Assembly (NCBI GenBank): GCA_036852015.1
Contig: JAANDG010000194.1
Span: 124,001-188,000 of the forward strand
Direction of reading: 5' to 3'
Source: Pelodera strongyloides
Taxonomy: Eukaryota > Nematoda > Chromadorea > Rhabditida > Rhabditidae
DNA: 64,000 nucleotides
The notes under the pieces are model-generated. The model made no database searches. It saw only the letters and a list, made by a program, of their open reading frames with translations, and was not told where the DNA came from. Of the stretch, positions 25,647-37,300 are shown one piece after another. Both the position numbers and the translations under genes were made by a program. Positions within the stretch are counted from its first letter, which is position 1, and the number at the start of each line of letters is the position of its first letter.

Positions 25647-28600
25647 CTCTCTTCTGTCTCTTTCCTCCTAATCATTTTCATTTAGGTGGTTCAAGATGGC
25701 TACGAATTCTTTGCAGACCGTCATCTAGTCACTATCTTCTCGGCTCCTCACTACTGTGGACAGTTTGACAACGCCGCATGCGTGCTGTCTGTTAGCAAGG
25801 ATATGGTGCAGACTTATAATTGCCTACTTTTAAGGGATGGGTTCTCTAGAAAATCACCTTGTTTTTTATTCTTTAGTTTATCTTGTTGCTATCGGAAGAT
25901 CGATCAATTACCTTTTTTATTCCCTAGGGATAATTCAAGAAATGCTCTAATTACCTTTAGCATAAAAACAAGGTGATTTTCCAGTGAACCCATCCCTTTA
26001 AGCAATTACCTAATTAAAATGCCTAATTATAGTCGCGGCTAATTAGCTAATCAATAGGATAATCAGTTATGCTATGATATAATTATCCTATAATCATCAG
26101 AAATTGAATTACAGGAGATCACCTTTGCCATTCATCGCCCTGATACCGGAAGAAGAAAGTAAACAAGTGAATCTAATAATGTAAATCATATTAATAAAGT
26201 TTCAACAATTTGGTTTCAGTAACTAGGGCAGTAAACTGGCTGGATCTGTATCTGGCGAAACCTACAGTGTGAACCCTCTAACTGGGACAAATTACTTTGA
26301 GAGCTCGATATCCTATCCAGTGCTGCCAAAAATATGTTTTATAAGATTAAGATGTAGAGACTTACCCCTTGGGAATAGTATTCACAATCTTAACGTCGTA
26401 GTTCTCGCCGAGTCCAAACGCGAACGAGAAGGCAGCGCCGATAATCACCTGTAACACACAAATTACAAAATTAAAATTATCAGTAGTGCCACGGCCGCCT
26501 CCCTTCTCCCGCTGTTGTTTTTCATGCATGTCAACTGTAATGCGAATCTTTGAGAGCGTGCCTTTTGGTAAGTTTACTGATTTAAAATCGCTGTCATTTA
26601 CACTGAAACATGGTATTTTCGCATATATAATTCAGCGGTGTATGTGAGGTTCTACGATAAAGCTTTACAATTAAATACATCATCTGCTCCTATGCAAATT
26701 GTTCAATTTCCACATCAAGCTATTTTCAAGAAGTCTTGTAACGTACATCAGACTCTAAATTAGAAACACTACATTTCGGTGAATTCTTTCGTTGAGCGGC
26801 CCACCTATTCTTTTCCACTTCGTGGACATTTACTATTTTTGCCACTTGGTTGCCGCGCGCATTTTTGCGAGCGATGCCGCCGCGGCAGGTATCTTACTGG
26901 TTTCAGTGTTATATTTACTCTTTTTAAATATCAGAGAAAGGCTCACCAAGATCAACTCGAGCGGAAGCGGAATTTTTGAGTATTTCTTAACCATCGGGTT
27001 GACAAAATCACGTCCAATTGTGAGAAAGATAATGCCAAATGCGGACACGGAAACGGCCATCCAATTGGTTTCCGGAAGCGCGAGGATTATGTCCCGCATC
27101 ATCTGAAATAGTAAAAATAACAGTTTAAACTCAACTTTAAAAACAGGCGTAAACCTTTCAAACCCAGAGTCCAGAGTTTGTTCATTCATGGATAAACTTG
27201 GTAGTGGTGCAATATGTGCAATAACAAATAAATGTGTAGTTTGAAGTTACTTTGATGTAGTTCATGGAATGTTGTAGTACTTTTGCTCTTCCAGTAATAT
27301 TATTAGTAAAGATATGACGAAACACTGAACTAGAATTCGAAACCCCCTACCTTGACCAACATGCCGACTCCTTCATGCCTGGGAAGCTTCACACCGAAAA
27401 CCTGAAATTTTATGTCTTGAAAGGAAGTTGCGAAAATATTTTTTTTTAATAAATGAATAAATCTTTACTTTGATCACTACAAGAGCGTGCACCTTTAGTC
27501 AAGGGGTTCAAGTTCAAATTCAATTTTTGCTTATTACATGTTCCGCAGAGGTGCTGAGCAGTAGGCGACGAGTTCCAGATTGCTAGGTTTTAATAAATTA
27601 TGTATTATCGGGAGCAGTATTCATTTTTACTACAAAAAAAACCGTTTCAACAAAAACAAACAAGGTTCGATCCAAATTCTTTGAAACATGTTTTTAATAT
27701 ACTGTTGGTGGAATCTACAAACATTTATTATAAAAAAAAAAGAATTTTGTGAAAAATATGAGAAATGCTAACCTTATTCAACTGTGACATAAATACATGC
27801 GCGGCAGATCCCGTGGTGAATCCTGACACTAAAGGGTCGGATAAATAAGTAGTCAAGAAGCCGAGCCGAAGTGCGCCCATCAGCACCTGAATGTCGAAAA
27901 AGATGAACCAAAGTGGTATGGCAGATGGTTTTTGAAGTTATACATTACGCTTGATGTCTTTTTATCAAATTATCCGTTTGCAAATCAGCGACGATATATA
28001 CTACTGTCTTTCATCATTTCAATGTCATTTGCATGCGCAATGCGTTGCATAAGAATTACAGGTGTGCTCAATGCCCATAAGAAATGTTCTACTAAATATG
28101 TTTCAGCAACTCATTATTAGTGCTCTAGAGTAAGAAGCGCGTTATCGTCGGGCAATCATTTATTGCATTGTTACAGTTGAGGAACGATGGCAGTATGGAT
28201 AGCCATTACTTTACCTGAACTAGTCCAACGCAGAGCGTAAGTGCTGACGTAAGTTCCAGGGGAGTGACGTCACCAAGGGGAAGGGTACCGTTATTCTGTG
28301 AATCTATGTCCACATCAGGAACTAATCGAAGACGACAAGCTCCGACCATCATTGACGCGACCGCAAATACTCCTAAAGACAAAGCATAGAAAATTGTACG
28401 TTATATATACACTTGTATGATGATACACCTTTCCATTTTTCTTTCAGCCGATTGATGATCGACTACAGTCCTACAGTACACATGGTTTCGTTATATATAC
28501 ATTGCTTTCTCTTCATCATATTATTTGATGCACACCTCGGTGTTATTTAATAAATAAATAAATAAATATCTTTTTTCTGGGAATTGCTCTGTCGTTTCCT

Positions 28601-29828
28601 TTGTTAGCGTGATTTTTTCACTTTCCACCCTAATGTTCATGTATGTTGTGTTACTTGATGTCTTTCGCAGCGATGCATCTTTTTTTTCAGCTTAATCATT
28701 TGAATAAGCTGCATAAGAATGCTGGTCTACTCGATGTGTTTCAAAAGGTATTTAAAAAAAAAAGAATCCTAAGCTGTATTAGAATTAGTGTTCCACTAAA
28801 TCGAAGGCTTAGGCTTAGGACTTGCCCGGGACATTAAATTATGTATTGACAAAATACCAACAATTTGTTTTATGGAGGAAGTCGTGACTAGCGCTTCGTC
28901 TATAACATCTTGACTTACCGACGGAAATGTGCCGCGATGTACCGAGGAACATGTACACAAATGATGTGAAAAAGGACGAGTACATTCCGACGACGGGCGG
29001 TACGGACGCCAATGAGGCATAGGCCATTCCTGAGAAAAATGGCATTTTTGACTTGAAAAGTAAACGCACTCAAAGGTAAATTAGGTTAAAAGAATCAGTA
29101 ATTAATAATAATTTATTACCCACAAAGAAAATCAAAGAAAGCAATGCAACGTGCAGTTATTATTTATTACTATTCAATTGAAAATATAATTGTTTTTGTT
29201 ATAATTCTCTATATCTCTCTCGGTTTGGAAAACTATCTAACTATCGCCAGGTTCGAAAATACGGCCTTATTTTTCCTACCTTGCGGTACATGCATAATGC
29301 CAACGGTTAGGCCAGCGATCACATCACCATGAATCCACTCTTTCCATTTGTATCTGGAAGTTTGCAATTATTTTGAGTTTTTTTAGTTCTAGTCGCACTC
29401 AAACGGCGCACACAATGCGCGCCAAATGGAAGCCAAATGTGTGCGGTGCCTCTAGGAGCTGGTGTTTTTATATTAATCAATAAAGAAACCAAAATTTTAT
29501 GTAATTTACAATGGTGTACCGGTAAAAATATAGATCATGCAGAATACTTGGTGTTCTAACAAAAAAACTTGAACAAAGTTGCACGCGCTAAAAGATGTAA
29601 TTGTATTAAAGCGAAATGGTGTTTTGTCGAATTCTAATTTATGTAAAGTGGTCTACAAAAACCGGCCGGTAGTACCGTGGTAACCAGTAGGCGATAGGTA
29701 GGATACTATATATTGTGCTCAGTAGCTTATCCTTGGAAGCTGCATTCTTCCTGTAAACAATATTGATGTTTTTGCATGTATTCAAGTCTTTCAGTCTCTT
29801 ATTTTCAGAAACGAAGGCAATTAATCGA

Positions 29829-29875
<47 letters not shown>

Positions 29876-30159
29876 TATATATATTTGCGTATTATATCTA
29901 TATAATTCAGTAGTCTCCTATTCCTATATCATACGCGTAATTGCCAAGCTCGATTTTACGGACAACGGTTATAATATTGAATTGGAAAAAAAAATTCCAA
30001 TACTATTTGTAATCAACAACTATATATGATCTTTAAAGCCGAAAATACAACAAGAAGCTTAACTCACGCTGATTTCTTCCCATTGCTTTCTATATCTGAT
30101 TTCAATGCTTCAAGTGGCGTAGTTGCCGTATCCGAATTATCGTTCATCCCCACTGCCAT
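18679..30159 (-). CDS. SLC26/SULP anion transporter with STAS domain
   Basis: Multi-pass plasma-membrane anion exchanger or sulfate permease of the SLC26 family (SULP in nematodes). Nineteen exons, high to low: 30159-30068, 29750-29676, 29353-29280, 29029-28919, 28372-28215, 27886-27773, 27401-27351, 27102-26947, 26448-26366, 22537-22390, 21996-21883, 21684-21607, 21293-21198, 20945-20839, 20522-20459, 20362-20276, 19965-19882, 19234-19180 and 18803-18679. All phases close and total 1,872 nt (623 residues), normal for the family. Signatures in order: [90 protein letters not shown] and [13 protein letters not shown]. The STAS domain (from about residue 505) includes [20 protein letters not shown]. 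The terminal exon is read through to TAA; a donor-like GTAAGC in it is probably unused. The 3.9-kb intron 9 contains a complete antisense phosphatase gene. A MITE abuts the donor of exon 2. The exact symbol among sulp paralogues cannot be assigned. Confidence 0.95.
18853..19030. repeat. Family A MITE
   Basis: About 178 bp: TTAAAGCGTAATACCGGCCG at the left, ACCGACCGGCATTTCGCTTT at the right, with the conserved TTGCATACGCTGCATAAGA stem in between. The right end has a four-base insertion before its TTAA. It lies in the last intron of the SLC26 gene. Confidence 0.9.
19060..19122. repeat. (CA)n microsatellite
   Basis: About 28 CA dinucleotides with two interruptions, in the last intron of SLC26, next to the family A MITE. 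Confidence 0.95.
19286..19535. repeat. Family D foldback, two head-to-head copies
   Basis: Two related 125-bp elements form a larger inverted repeat. Outer arms read CCATAGGCCGTATTCACCA and its complement, and the centre is GAATATGCCGTATTC. Each half carries a GGGGAATTCCCC-type word, GACGGG and a CAGAAAATA/TATTTTCTG block. It lies in the SLC26 intron between STAS exons 17 and 18. Confidence 0.88.
22119..22309. repeat. Family A MITE, diverged
   Basis: Left end TAAAGCGAAACACCGGCTGG, right end CTGCCGGTTTTTTCGACTTTAA. The interior keeps the AAACGAGATAAATTCGAG stem. It is in the SLC26 intron between exons 10 and 11. Confidence 0.8.
23036..26162 (+). CDS. PP1-like serine/threonine protein phosphatase
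   Basis: PPP-family metallophosphatase that would remove phosphate from Ser/Thr residues. Exons: 23036-23071, 23395-23541, 23956-24126, 24302-24396, 24668-24794, 25032-25119, 25341-about 25444, 25686-25805 and 26115-26162, giving about 311 residues, close to PP1 size. Metal and phosphate-binding motifs are intact: GDVHG (70-74), GDYVDRG (98-104), RGNHE (129-133), MHGGI, RAHQ and [13 protein letters not shown]. It differs from canonical PP1: [16 protein letters not shown] replaces the usual sequence after GNHE, and [15 protein letters not shown] replaces WGENDRGVSFTFG. This suggests a divergent nematode-specific paralogue. The splice after AHQ is abnormal: AHQ must join VVQDGYEFF, yet the only nearby GT lies one base early, and using it would shift the frame to a stop. 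The gene is either a recent pseudogene or uses a non-canonical site. It lies wholly inside an SLC26 intron on the other strand. Confidence 0.88.
23561..23745. repeat. Family A MITE
   Basis: Left TTAAAGCGAAATGCCGGCCG, right CCGGCCGAAATTTCGCTTTAA, with TTAA at both ends. It begins 19 nt after the 5' splice site of PP1-like intron 2 (23,542). Confidence 0.93.
24527..24595. repeat. 20-bp minisatellite
   Basis: Four near-identical copies of AAGGTTCTCTACCCCAGTT in tandem, within PP1-like intron 4. Confidence 0.9.
25470..25668. repeat. (CT)n-rich intron tract
   Basis: About 200 bp of almost pure CT with short interruptions fills PP1-like intron 7. It creates long artefactual Leu/Ser ORFs in all three plus frames. 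Confidence 0.97.
25830..26001. repeat. Family E MITE (TTAA ends)
   Basis: A 172-bp inverted repeat starting TTAAGGGATGGGTTCTCTAG and ending GAACCCATCCCTTTAA. The arms continue with AAAATCACCTTGTTTTT and its complement. It is in the last intron of the PP1-like gene. A single end resembling it (CCCATCCCTTTAA) is seen at about 15,180. Confidence 0.85.
28670..28750. repeat. Family A MITE, right-half fragment
   Basis: The segment GAATAAGCTGCATAAGAATG ... CTACTCGATGTGTTTCAAAA matches the right half of family A, but the terminal CCGGCCGG is lost. Confidence 0.6.
29606..29675. repeat. Family A MITE, internally deleted, at a splice donor
   Basis: A 70-bp deletion derivative: TTAAAGCGAAATGGTG at the left, then ATTCTAATTTATG and ACAAAAACCGGCCGGTAGTAC. 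Read on the minus strand, the sequence GTACTACCGGCCGG begins exactly at the 5' splice site of SLC26 exon 2 (exon ends at 29,676). Confidence 0.75.
29830..29885. repeat. (AT)n microsatellite
   Basis: About 25 AT dinucleotides in intron 1 of the SLC26 gene. Confidence 0.95.
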
Positions 30160-30279
30160 GTACTCGTTATCCTTAAAATATTGTTTATTCCTTTATCTCA
30201 TTTATTTATTTATAAGAAAGATGCGCGACCCCCACGGCTCATGCTCAGGATGGGCCATAGCCGCGCCAGAAAGCGCGAA

Positions 30280-30427
30280 CATGGTGCTGAAGTGGACAGT
30301 GGTAGAGCATCAGAGTGCTTAATCAGCTATTCACAGTCCACAGATTCAATTCCGACACTGTTGTAGCGCACCAGCAGAACCAGTCTTATTAGTTTTGTCT
30401 TTCAAAAAAAAAAAAAAAAAAAAAAAA
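30280..30427 (+). mobile_element. tRNA-derived SINE-like element
   Basis: A Pol III A-box-like word (AGTGGTAGAGCATCAG) is followed by a degenerate B-box (CAGATTCAATTCCG). About 55 bp later comes an uninterrupted run of about 24 A. This is the head-and-tail layout of a tRNA-derived SINE. The parent tRNA cannot be identified and the boundaries are approximate. Confidence 0.55.
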
Positions 30428-31574
30428 GTTGCAGATAGGTGAACGAACGCCTGACACTATGTGAAGGGACCGTATAACTAAAAGCCTAACATTAGGTAAA
30501 CTGTTAGCTAAAAGCCTAACACTGGTCTTCGAAACCAACCTTTGTTATTGTCATATTAGCCGTCTGGTCTCTGGTCTAGTCTCACTAATGTAGCGACAAT
30601 GAATACACTCCAGAACTTCGCCTAAAACAAAATAGAATGCACTAAAACTTCCAATGTGAATATACGCGACGTGCAAGTTATTACTTTCAGAATAAAAAAG
30701 ACAAATAAAAACAAACATCAAACCCAAACTATGAGCGCTACCTAACATGCTCGATCGTAGCACAAATATAAACAATAAAACTGATTTTTCTCGTATCTCA
30801 CGTTTTCTAATCGAAACTCCGCATGACCAAAACAACCGTTGGTTCATGCTATCAGGCAAAATGATGCTATCAAAGCAGTGTGTTTACATTGGGCTTCACG
30901 TTCACAGGCAATTTCCGGTGATCGTCACGTGAATATATAAAATGTATTATTATTACCAGACGGTTTCGCCGCCTGAGGCCAATTCCCAATACAACACAGG
31001 TGACTTCAGAGCATTACAAAAATGGGCATACTTATATGAAACGTCTGGAACATATTGCCTATACTCTGATACTAAGGTACTGATACTCATATTCCTTATT
31101 TTGGAGTTGCGAAAAAGTTGGACTGCTTATACCAAATCCTTGAAATGTATTACGGATTTCGTTTACGAATTGTGACAAAAAAACAGCAAAAGCTTCCGAC
31201 AGCAAAAGGGAAAAGCCTTCTAGCGCCCAAAATCGTCAATATTTTGCGTGTGATTTTATCTATAAACAAACATAGAATTTTTTTATTTTCTTTTCTATAC
31301 TATAAAAGCATGCGAGCATGCTGCTTTAAATTTATAGGTGACTCAAGGCTGTGTGAAACTGTGATGCTTTATCTATGCTCAACCCAAAAATAGGCCGGAA
31401 TCAAACATCTTAGTGGTTTTCACGTTTTTCATGGAAAACTCGACAGAGATTACGTTTAGAGTTTTCTATTTTCGAAAAAAACGTGCTGATTAACTTCAAT
31501 GATGGTAAGACGTAAGAAATAGCCAAATTCAAATTCAAATTGCTTGATTGTCCATTGCGCTTCAGTTTTGTGTT

Positions 31575-31700
31575 ACGAAATACCGGCCGGTTTTTGAAAC
31601 GCATTGTACACCGCCTTTATGCAACTGCAAAAATGTTAGACCAATTAGACCCCACGTTGCATAAATGCATAGGAATGCAAGTAACTAATTAATGAAATAA
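31575..31700. repeat. Family A MITE, left half with diverged remainder
   Basis: ACGAAATACCGGCCGG followed by TTTTTGAAACGCATTG matches the left end. The sequence GTTGCATAAATGCATAGGAATG resembles the right arm of the copy at 61,439, but no right terminus remains. Confidence 0.65.
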
Positions 31701-32879
31701 CTAAAGAATAAAATGTACCATAAACCAAAGCTTTAAAAATCCAAAGTGTAGAGTAGAAGGTTACACCAAAAAAAACTATAACTTAATTTTTACAGTAAGT
31801 GGAAAAACTGACTGACTTTGCCAGTGTTACAATAGTCAAATAACTACATATAACGAGTTAGTTCACGATGGAACTTAATTTATCTAATTTGAAATTTTTG
31901 AGTGAACATCGAGAATGGTATACTTCAATTCTGAATTCTATAATGGAAAGTACTATCCGAATTTGGGAGTGTGTACATTTCTGAATATATATATATATAA
32001 TTAAAGGTTGGCTAATAATGGATTTCACTCCATTATTAGGGCAATTAGACAAGCAGGAGATAATTACTACACCGATCTACTACAATAAGATGTTTATAGA
32101 AAATTTCCTCAAATAGTATGCTTTCTATGCGTGTGTTTCTTTTAGGAAGGTAGAACCAACAATATAATAATGTCAAAACTGTAAATGTAAGTTGATCAAG
32201 TCATAGTATATGGAAACCGAAAAAGAAGAGAAAACTGCAAAAATTTCATTTCAAAAAGGAAAAAAAGAACCCATCGGTTGCTATTTAATAGTCAAATCTT
32301 TCTTTAGTAAGCCTATAATCGCAACACGCGGTTTTTGTGTTTCAATAATGTTCCGTTTAACTGTCTCTACTACAGTACAGAAATCGGCAAGAAAACTCCC
32401 TGAAAACTAGTTCAGGCACTTGAAAATCATTACAGAAAATATATAAACAAAAAATCAAACAATGCATCACATATGGTCAACACTAATGTAGAATGTACAT
32501 AGATCACTTTGTTTTGGCAAACGTTACGTCAGCTTTTGTTTGTAATATTAATTTATCACATGAAGAGGATGCGCCGCACAAAAAGAAAGAAAGAAAAACT
32601 AAATGCTTCCGATGACTATGTAGTCGATACACGAGAGATAATAGAAAACTTAAGTAAACCTATACTTAGTATTACTATATTATGTAAGGGTTTATTCTAT
32701 TGCATAGTATATTTACAAAATGAAGTAGTATGTAGTATTCTACATTGCACATGTATTCGCTCCGCAGGATATTAACTAAACAATTACGAGAAAAATAATA
32801 ATTTTACAAACTAAAACTGAAACAACTCTCCGCCTTCGTATGTGATCTTTGCAATAGTCCTACAGTCCTAGTTAGACTA

Positions 32880-33050
32880 CGTCATTTTCACTATTTGATT
32901 GATGACTACGGTAAGAAGAGCACAATGCCTTCGATTGACCATTAAAGTTCCCGATTTTCCCTTTTTTCGTCTTTTTATCTCTTTCAAATACATCTTGCAA
33001 TCCTTTTCAACTTCATTTTCATTCTGCAAAGGGGTAATTAAAACGAGTTT
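32880..33050 (-). CDS. Candidate terminal exon, unknown protein
   Basis: A CCTTTGCAG acceptor near 33,035 on the minus strand is followed by an open frame of about 48 codons, starting NENEVEKDCKMYLKEIKRRK and ending at TAG. It is very basic. No family is recognised and no convincing upstream exon was found, so it could be chance. Confidence 0.15.
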
Positions 33051-33702
33051 TCTTTGTGTGTCTCTATTTCGGCACATTTGGCCTTGGTTCCTGAATAAAT
33101 AAATACTTTAATGGAGATAAAACTTATCCAACCTCCTTCCGAATCACATTCAAAGTGTGCCATGCTTTCGCCGCACACACTTTTCCTCCTAATGTGCGCC
33201 GCGCAAGCATGGAGCTTCATAAGTGAACGAGGCACCAATTTGCGAATGCGGCATACACATGCTAATAATCATGCAAACCCCATTGCCCGCACATAATACA
33301 GTATATCGAAATAATTTATGTACAATCAAAAGCATACATCATAATTCATAATATAATGTCTCTAACGCGTAGCATACTCACCAAATTACTACCAGTATTG
33401 AATAATGGTAACATAAATAAAACAAATCACATACTTTTTGAGTGATTCAAACACTAAGTTACAGTAACGCTAATACATAAAGCAGAAAAACGTAAGCTAG
33501 CGGGAAAATTTGAAAAACACTCTCTCCACAGAGAAAAAACAGTCGGTGCCGGGTCAAGCTGTCAAGCATAAAATCGAAAATTAACCTTCTTATTATCTCA
33601 GGTGACTAAATTCCCGTGCCATTAAAATACAATCTGCAGTTGAGATTATACTCATTAAATTAATTACTAATCCGACAGCAACGGTCTACCAATGGCTTAC
33701 CA

Positions 33703-33843
33703 GAGGCCGTATTCACCAACACACAGGGAGCCCTCCGTAAGCTCACGGGCGCTCTGAATATCTTCTGCTCTCACACTCTTTAGTTCCCTGAATCCCTGGG
33801 GAGGCCAGGGAGGACTCCCTGCGTCTTGGTGAATTCGGCCTCA
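33703..33843. repeat. Family D foldback MITE
   Basis: The outer arms GAGGCCGTATTCACCAA and TTGGTGAATTCGGCCTC are nearly perfect complements. Inside are AGGGAGCCCTCC / GGAGGACTCCCT and a CTCTCACACTCTTTAG core, matching other family D copies but in a diverged form. Confidence 0.85.
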
Positions 33844-34381
33844 GGCCAAACTCAGCCAACAAAACGATTCAATCATTCAAACGCTTACTTGGAATGGAGT
33901 CACTTTAACAACGTATATGTAGTAATCGTAACAAGTAATAATACAGACTGAGTCTCAACTCAGGTACTGGAATACCGATCAATATTACTTAACACACAAC
34001 ACATACGGAATCAACATAAATAAATAATAATAAAAATAAAAATTAAGATCCTGGTAACATCAGGAGGATCATTTATGTTACTAATAATCGACTTCCCGGG
34101 AGAGGCGGAGATGATAAACCTTAGCTTAGCTGCCTAGCACTTAGCTTCTCAGTTTTTACGTACGTGATCATACAAAAAATAAAGCCTAATAAAAAATGAG
34201 TATAAAAATCATAACATACTCATTCTACACTCCAAACAACCCAAATTATTAAATTCACAAAAATGCAGTACTTCCATAAAAGTATTGATTGAATAAGAGT
34301 TAATGGTATACGATGGTAAGATTCAAACTTTGGCGATATCAATTATCAATAGTATCATTGTACATACTAAGTCCCGCCCAC

Positions 34382-37300
34382 TCATTGCTTCGCATAAATC
34401 AGGTCATAATGCCCTGGACGATATAGTAGTATCGTAGACGGAGTCGAATTCTGATCGGGTGGAAAATCATAATACCATCCGCCATTCGGAGCCGCTGATT
34501 GGTCAAGGTACTCGACGCGAATCGACAATCCTGTAATCAATAACGATAAAGCAGCATAACAACCGGTTTACCGGTTTTTGAGTGTCGGACGCTGGATTCC
34601 CATTTGCGCACGCAAAATGAAGAGACTAAAAAATCCGAGAAGTTAAAGCGAAATACCGGCCGGTTTTTGAAACGCATCGAGGACAACTAAATTCTTACGT
34701 AATTATGCAAATTCCCTCGATTTTTTATTCTAATTTATGTTCATTTGCATAAGCTGCATAACAATGCTGGTGTTCTCGATACGTTTCAAAACCCGGCCGG
34801 TATCTCGGTTTACAATCAAAACGAAATAAACTGATAATCCAGAACCCGTCGATCACAAATCTGAATGAAAACCGGAAAACACGCCGAGGCCACGATATGC
34901 TAAGAATTTTCAGAATGGAGCTCTACATATGGCAACTCTGGTCCTCAGGCGCGCAGCGCGGTAATGCGTATAGTCGCGCCCGCGGGAAAAGATGCAAATT
35001 TGCACTGAAAAACTCGAGACTTCGAGAAACAAGCCCCGCCCTCTTTTATGCGTCCCCGCTTTTCCCATGTCAAAAAGCCATCTTTCCCGCGGACGCGGTT
35101 ACGCATTACCGCGCTGCGAGCCTGAGAACGTAGAAGCTATGGTAATATCACGATTACCGCGTCGACGACCAAAAATGGTACACTCAGAAAATTACAAAAA
35201 AATCTACCAATTGCCGCAACCAATCCCGTAATTGCCAGGTGATCCACATCCTTCCACATTTGCTCAATTTCCTGCAAAGTAATGTAATTATGTAATGCTA
35301 ATTGCGTAATTATGGGTTGATTCTCCTTAGGGTATCCATCGACATGTTTCCTGCTCCTGCATTTAGGTAACGAAAGTCGTGAGAATCTCCCGCAACGCAC
35401 ATCCATTTTTGCGGTAAAGTAAATTTAAATCGGCGCTCAATACACCTAAATTAAAATAATAGTCCACGAAACGCGGCACTTTCGGTGGTGAAGGTGCATC
35501 ATAGTACAATAATACTGGACGTTCGACAATCAGAGCATTAAAAATGCATAAACATACCATTTCACAAAACTCGGCCAGTGACATATGACCGTCAATGAAT
35601 GGAGCGTACTCTTCGGCGTTCTCTTTGAGGTAACCAGATGTAACTAATCTGGAAATGTTTCACTTTATTCACCCTTCCCCCGATATGGAATAGTTGAATT
35701 GTTGTCTCAAAAATGTTCAATTATAGGAAATGTGTGAGGAGAGGAAATCAGCAAAACAACAGTGCATATCTCCATACCACCACTACGATTACTCGGGGAA
35801 CTATTCCTGGGGACGGGAATAAATTCACACAGAGAAAAAGACGGGGAATTCCCCTCGGGGAAACGAGTGGCGAATATGGCCTCTGGAGCTCCGATGAATA
35901 TGGCCTCTGGAGCTCCGACTCCGACTAAGAATAAGGATAAGTAATAAGTATGTGCTACTCCACACATTCAAAAGGTAAGAAGCAAAGTTAACCAACCTAA
36001 GAAATATGATGTAATAATTAGCCGTCTCGTCCTGGTTCAGCTTCATATAAACGTCTTCCAAAGTAACATTTTTCTTCAGAATATCGCTAAGGAGATCGTA
36101 AAACTGAAAATAGAAATATACTATACTATAATTTAAATTTACAGTTTCCTGAATTGATTGTGATACCTCGCCTGTTTAGAATGTAGTTGATACCCTTTAG
36201 AATGGCGTATTTTTATTTTAAATCTTCATTGGTTTTGGTTTGTTCTTTTTCTTCGCCACTTATAACATAACACGATATTCGAATTCGATAAAACATTCCC
36301 TTTCTAATAATAATTGAATCATAATAAACATTCCGATTCCCAGAAAAAATAGAGGTTATGGTTCAGTAGTAGTACTCTCTCTCTAGGTTAGAAATATGAC
36401 CTTATTTACTCAAGCATTTTACGCCATTGGGATGAAAACTAAAGCAAAAGCGACCGAATGATTAAAGCTGCAATCAATCACAATACAAAAATTGGTTAAA
36501 AAAATGAAAACCATAGAGCCGAAAAATTGAAAAAATACCAACCACTTCACAGAAGTCTGATGTAGTCATTTCGTTGAATCCAAGCTTGAGCAATCTATCC
36601 AGCCAGGCACGGCAAACCGTGTCAAACCTGAAAATGATAATATTATATTGTCATTTGTCATTGTCAATTCGATATTTTCTCAATCTCAGCCACCAATACA
36701 TGGTTTGTATGACATTTATGGAGAATGGTTGAGTTCTAGTTACAGTACAGTTACATGACTTACAAACAACTGGGGTAAATTCTAACGAAAACATCCTATT
36801 CTTAACCAAACAACACACACACTAGTTTGCATTGTTTGCATTGTCCCCACCTTACTTTGATATAAAAAAGCAAAAGGCAACGACAAAAACCAACACGAAC
36901 CTCTTGAGTTCATCGGGATTCTTGAAGATATGCTCGATTTGTGCGGCCAAAATCGATCGATAAAAACAGTTTCCATCACGACGGATTGGTCGGATGTACT
37001 CGTACTTTTCACTCAACTCCTGAAAATAATATTTCGTTCAGGTTCACTAACCGATTCGAGGAACAACTATGGACTATGGTGTTTCAAGTATCCCAAAAAT
37101 TGGTGTGATTCTACCGTATTTCTGCACGAAACTTGCATATATACATAGTATGAAAAAAAAATATTCTCGTGTAGTTCCAAAATACTGTAAATTTTCACCA
37201 TACTTGGAAAACAATTATTAACTGATTAACGGAAAATGGAGGCGATGGGAGAAGAGTTAATACATCCGAAAAAACTATCTGAAATTTATGTGATTCGTGA

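Larger units (their letters stand above)
30160..34381. other. Intergenic region between SLC26 and otubain
   Basis: No firm gene. It contains the upstream region of SLC26, a tRNA-derived SINE-like element ending in poly(A) at 30,404-30,427, a half family A MITE at about 31,575-31,640, a family D element at 33,703-33,843, and AT-rich sequence. A weak candidate terminal exon on the minus strand (about 32,880-33,050) is listed separately. Confidence 0.5.

Noticed and set aside
25368..25770. Long Ser/Leu ORFs on plus and an Arg/Glu ORF on minus
   Set aside because: They are read from the (CT)n tract filling a phosphatase intron; only the ends overlap real exons.
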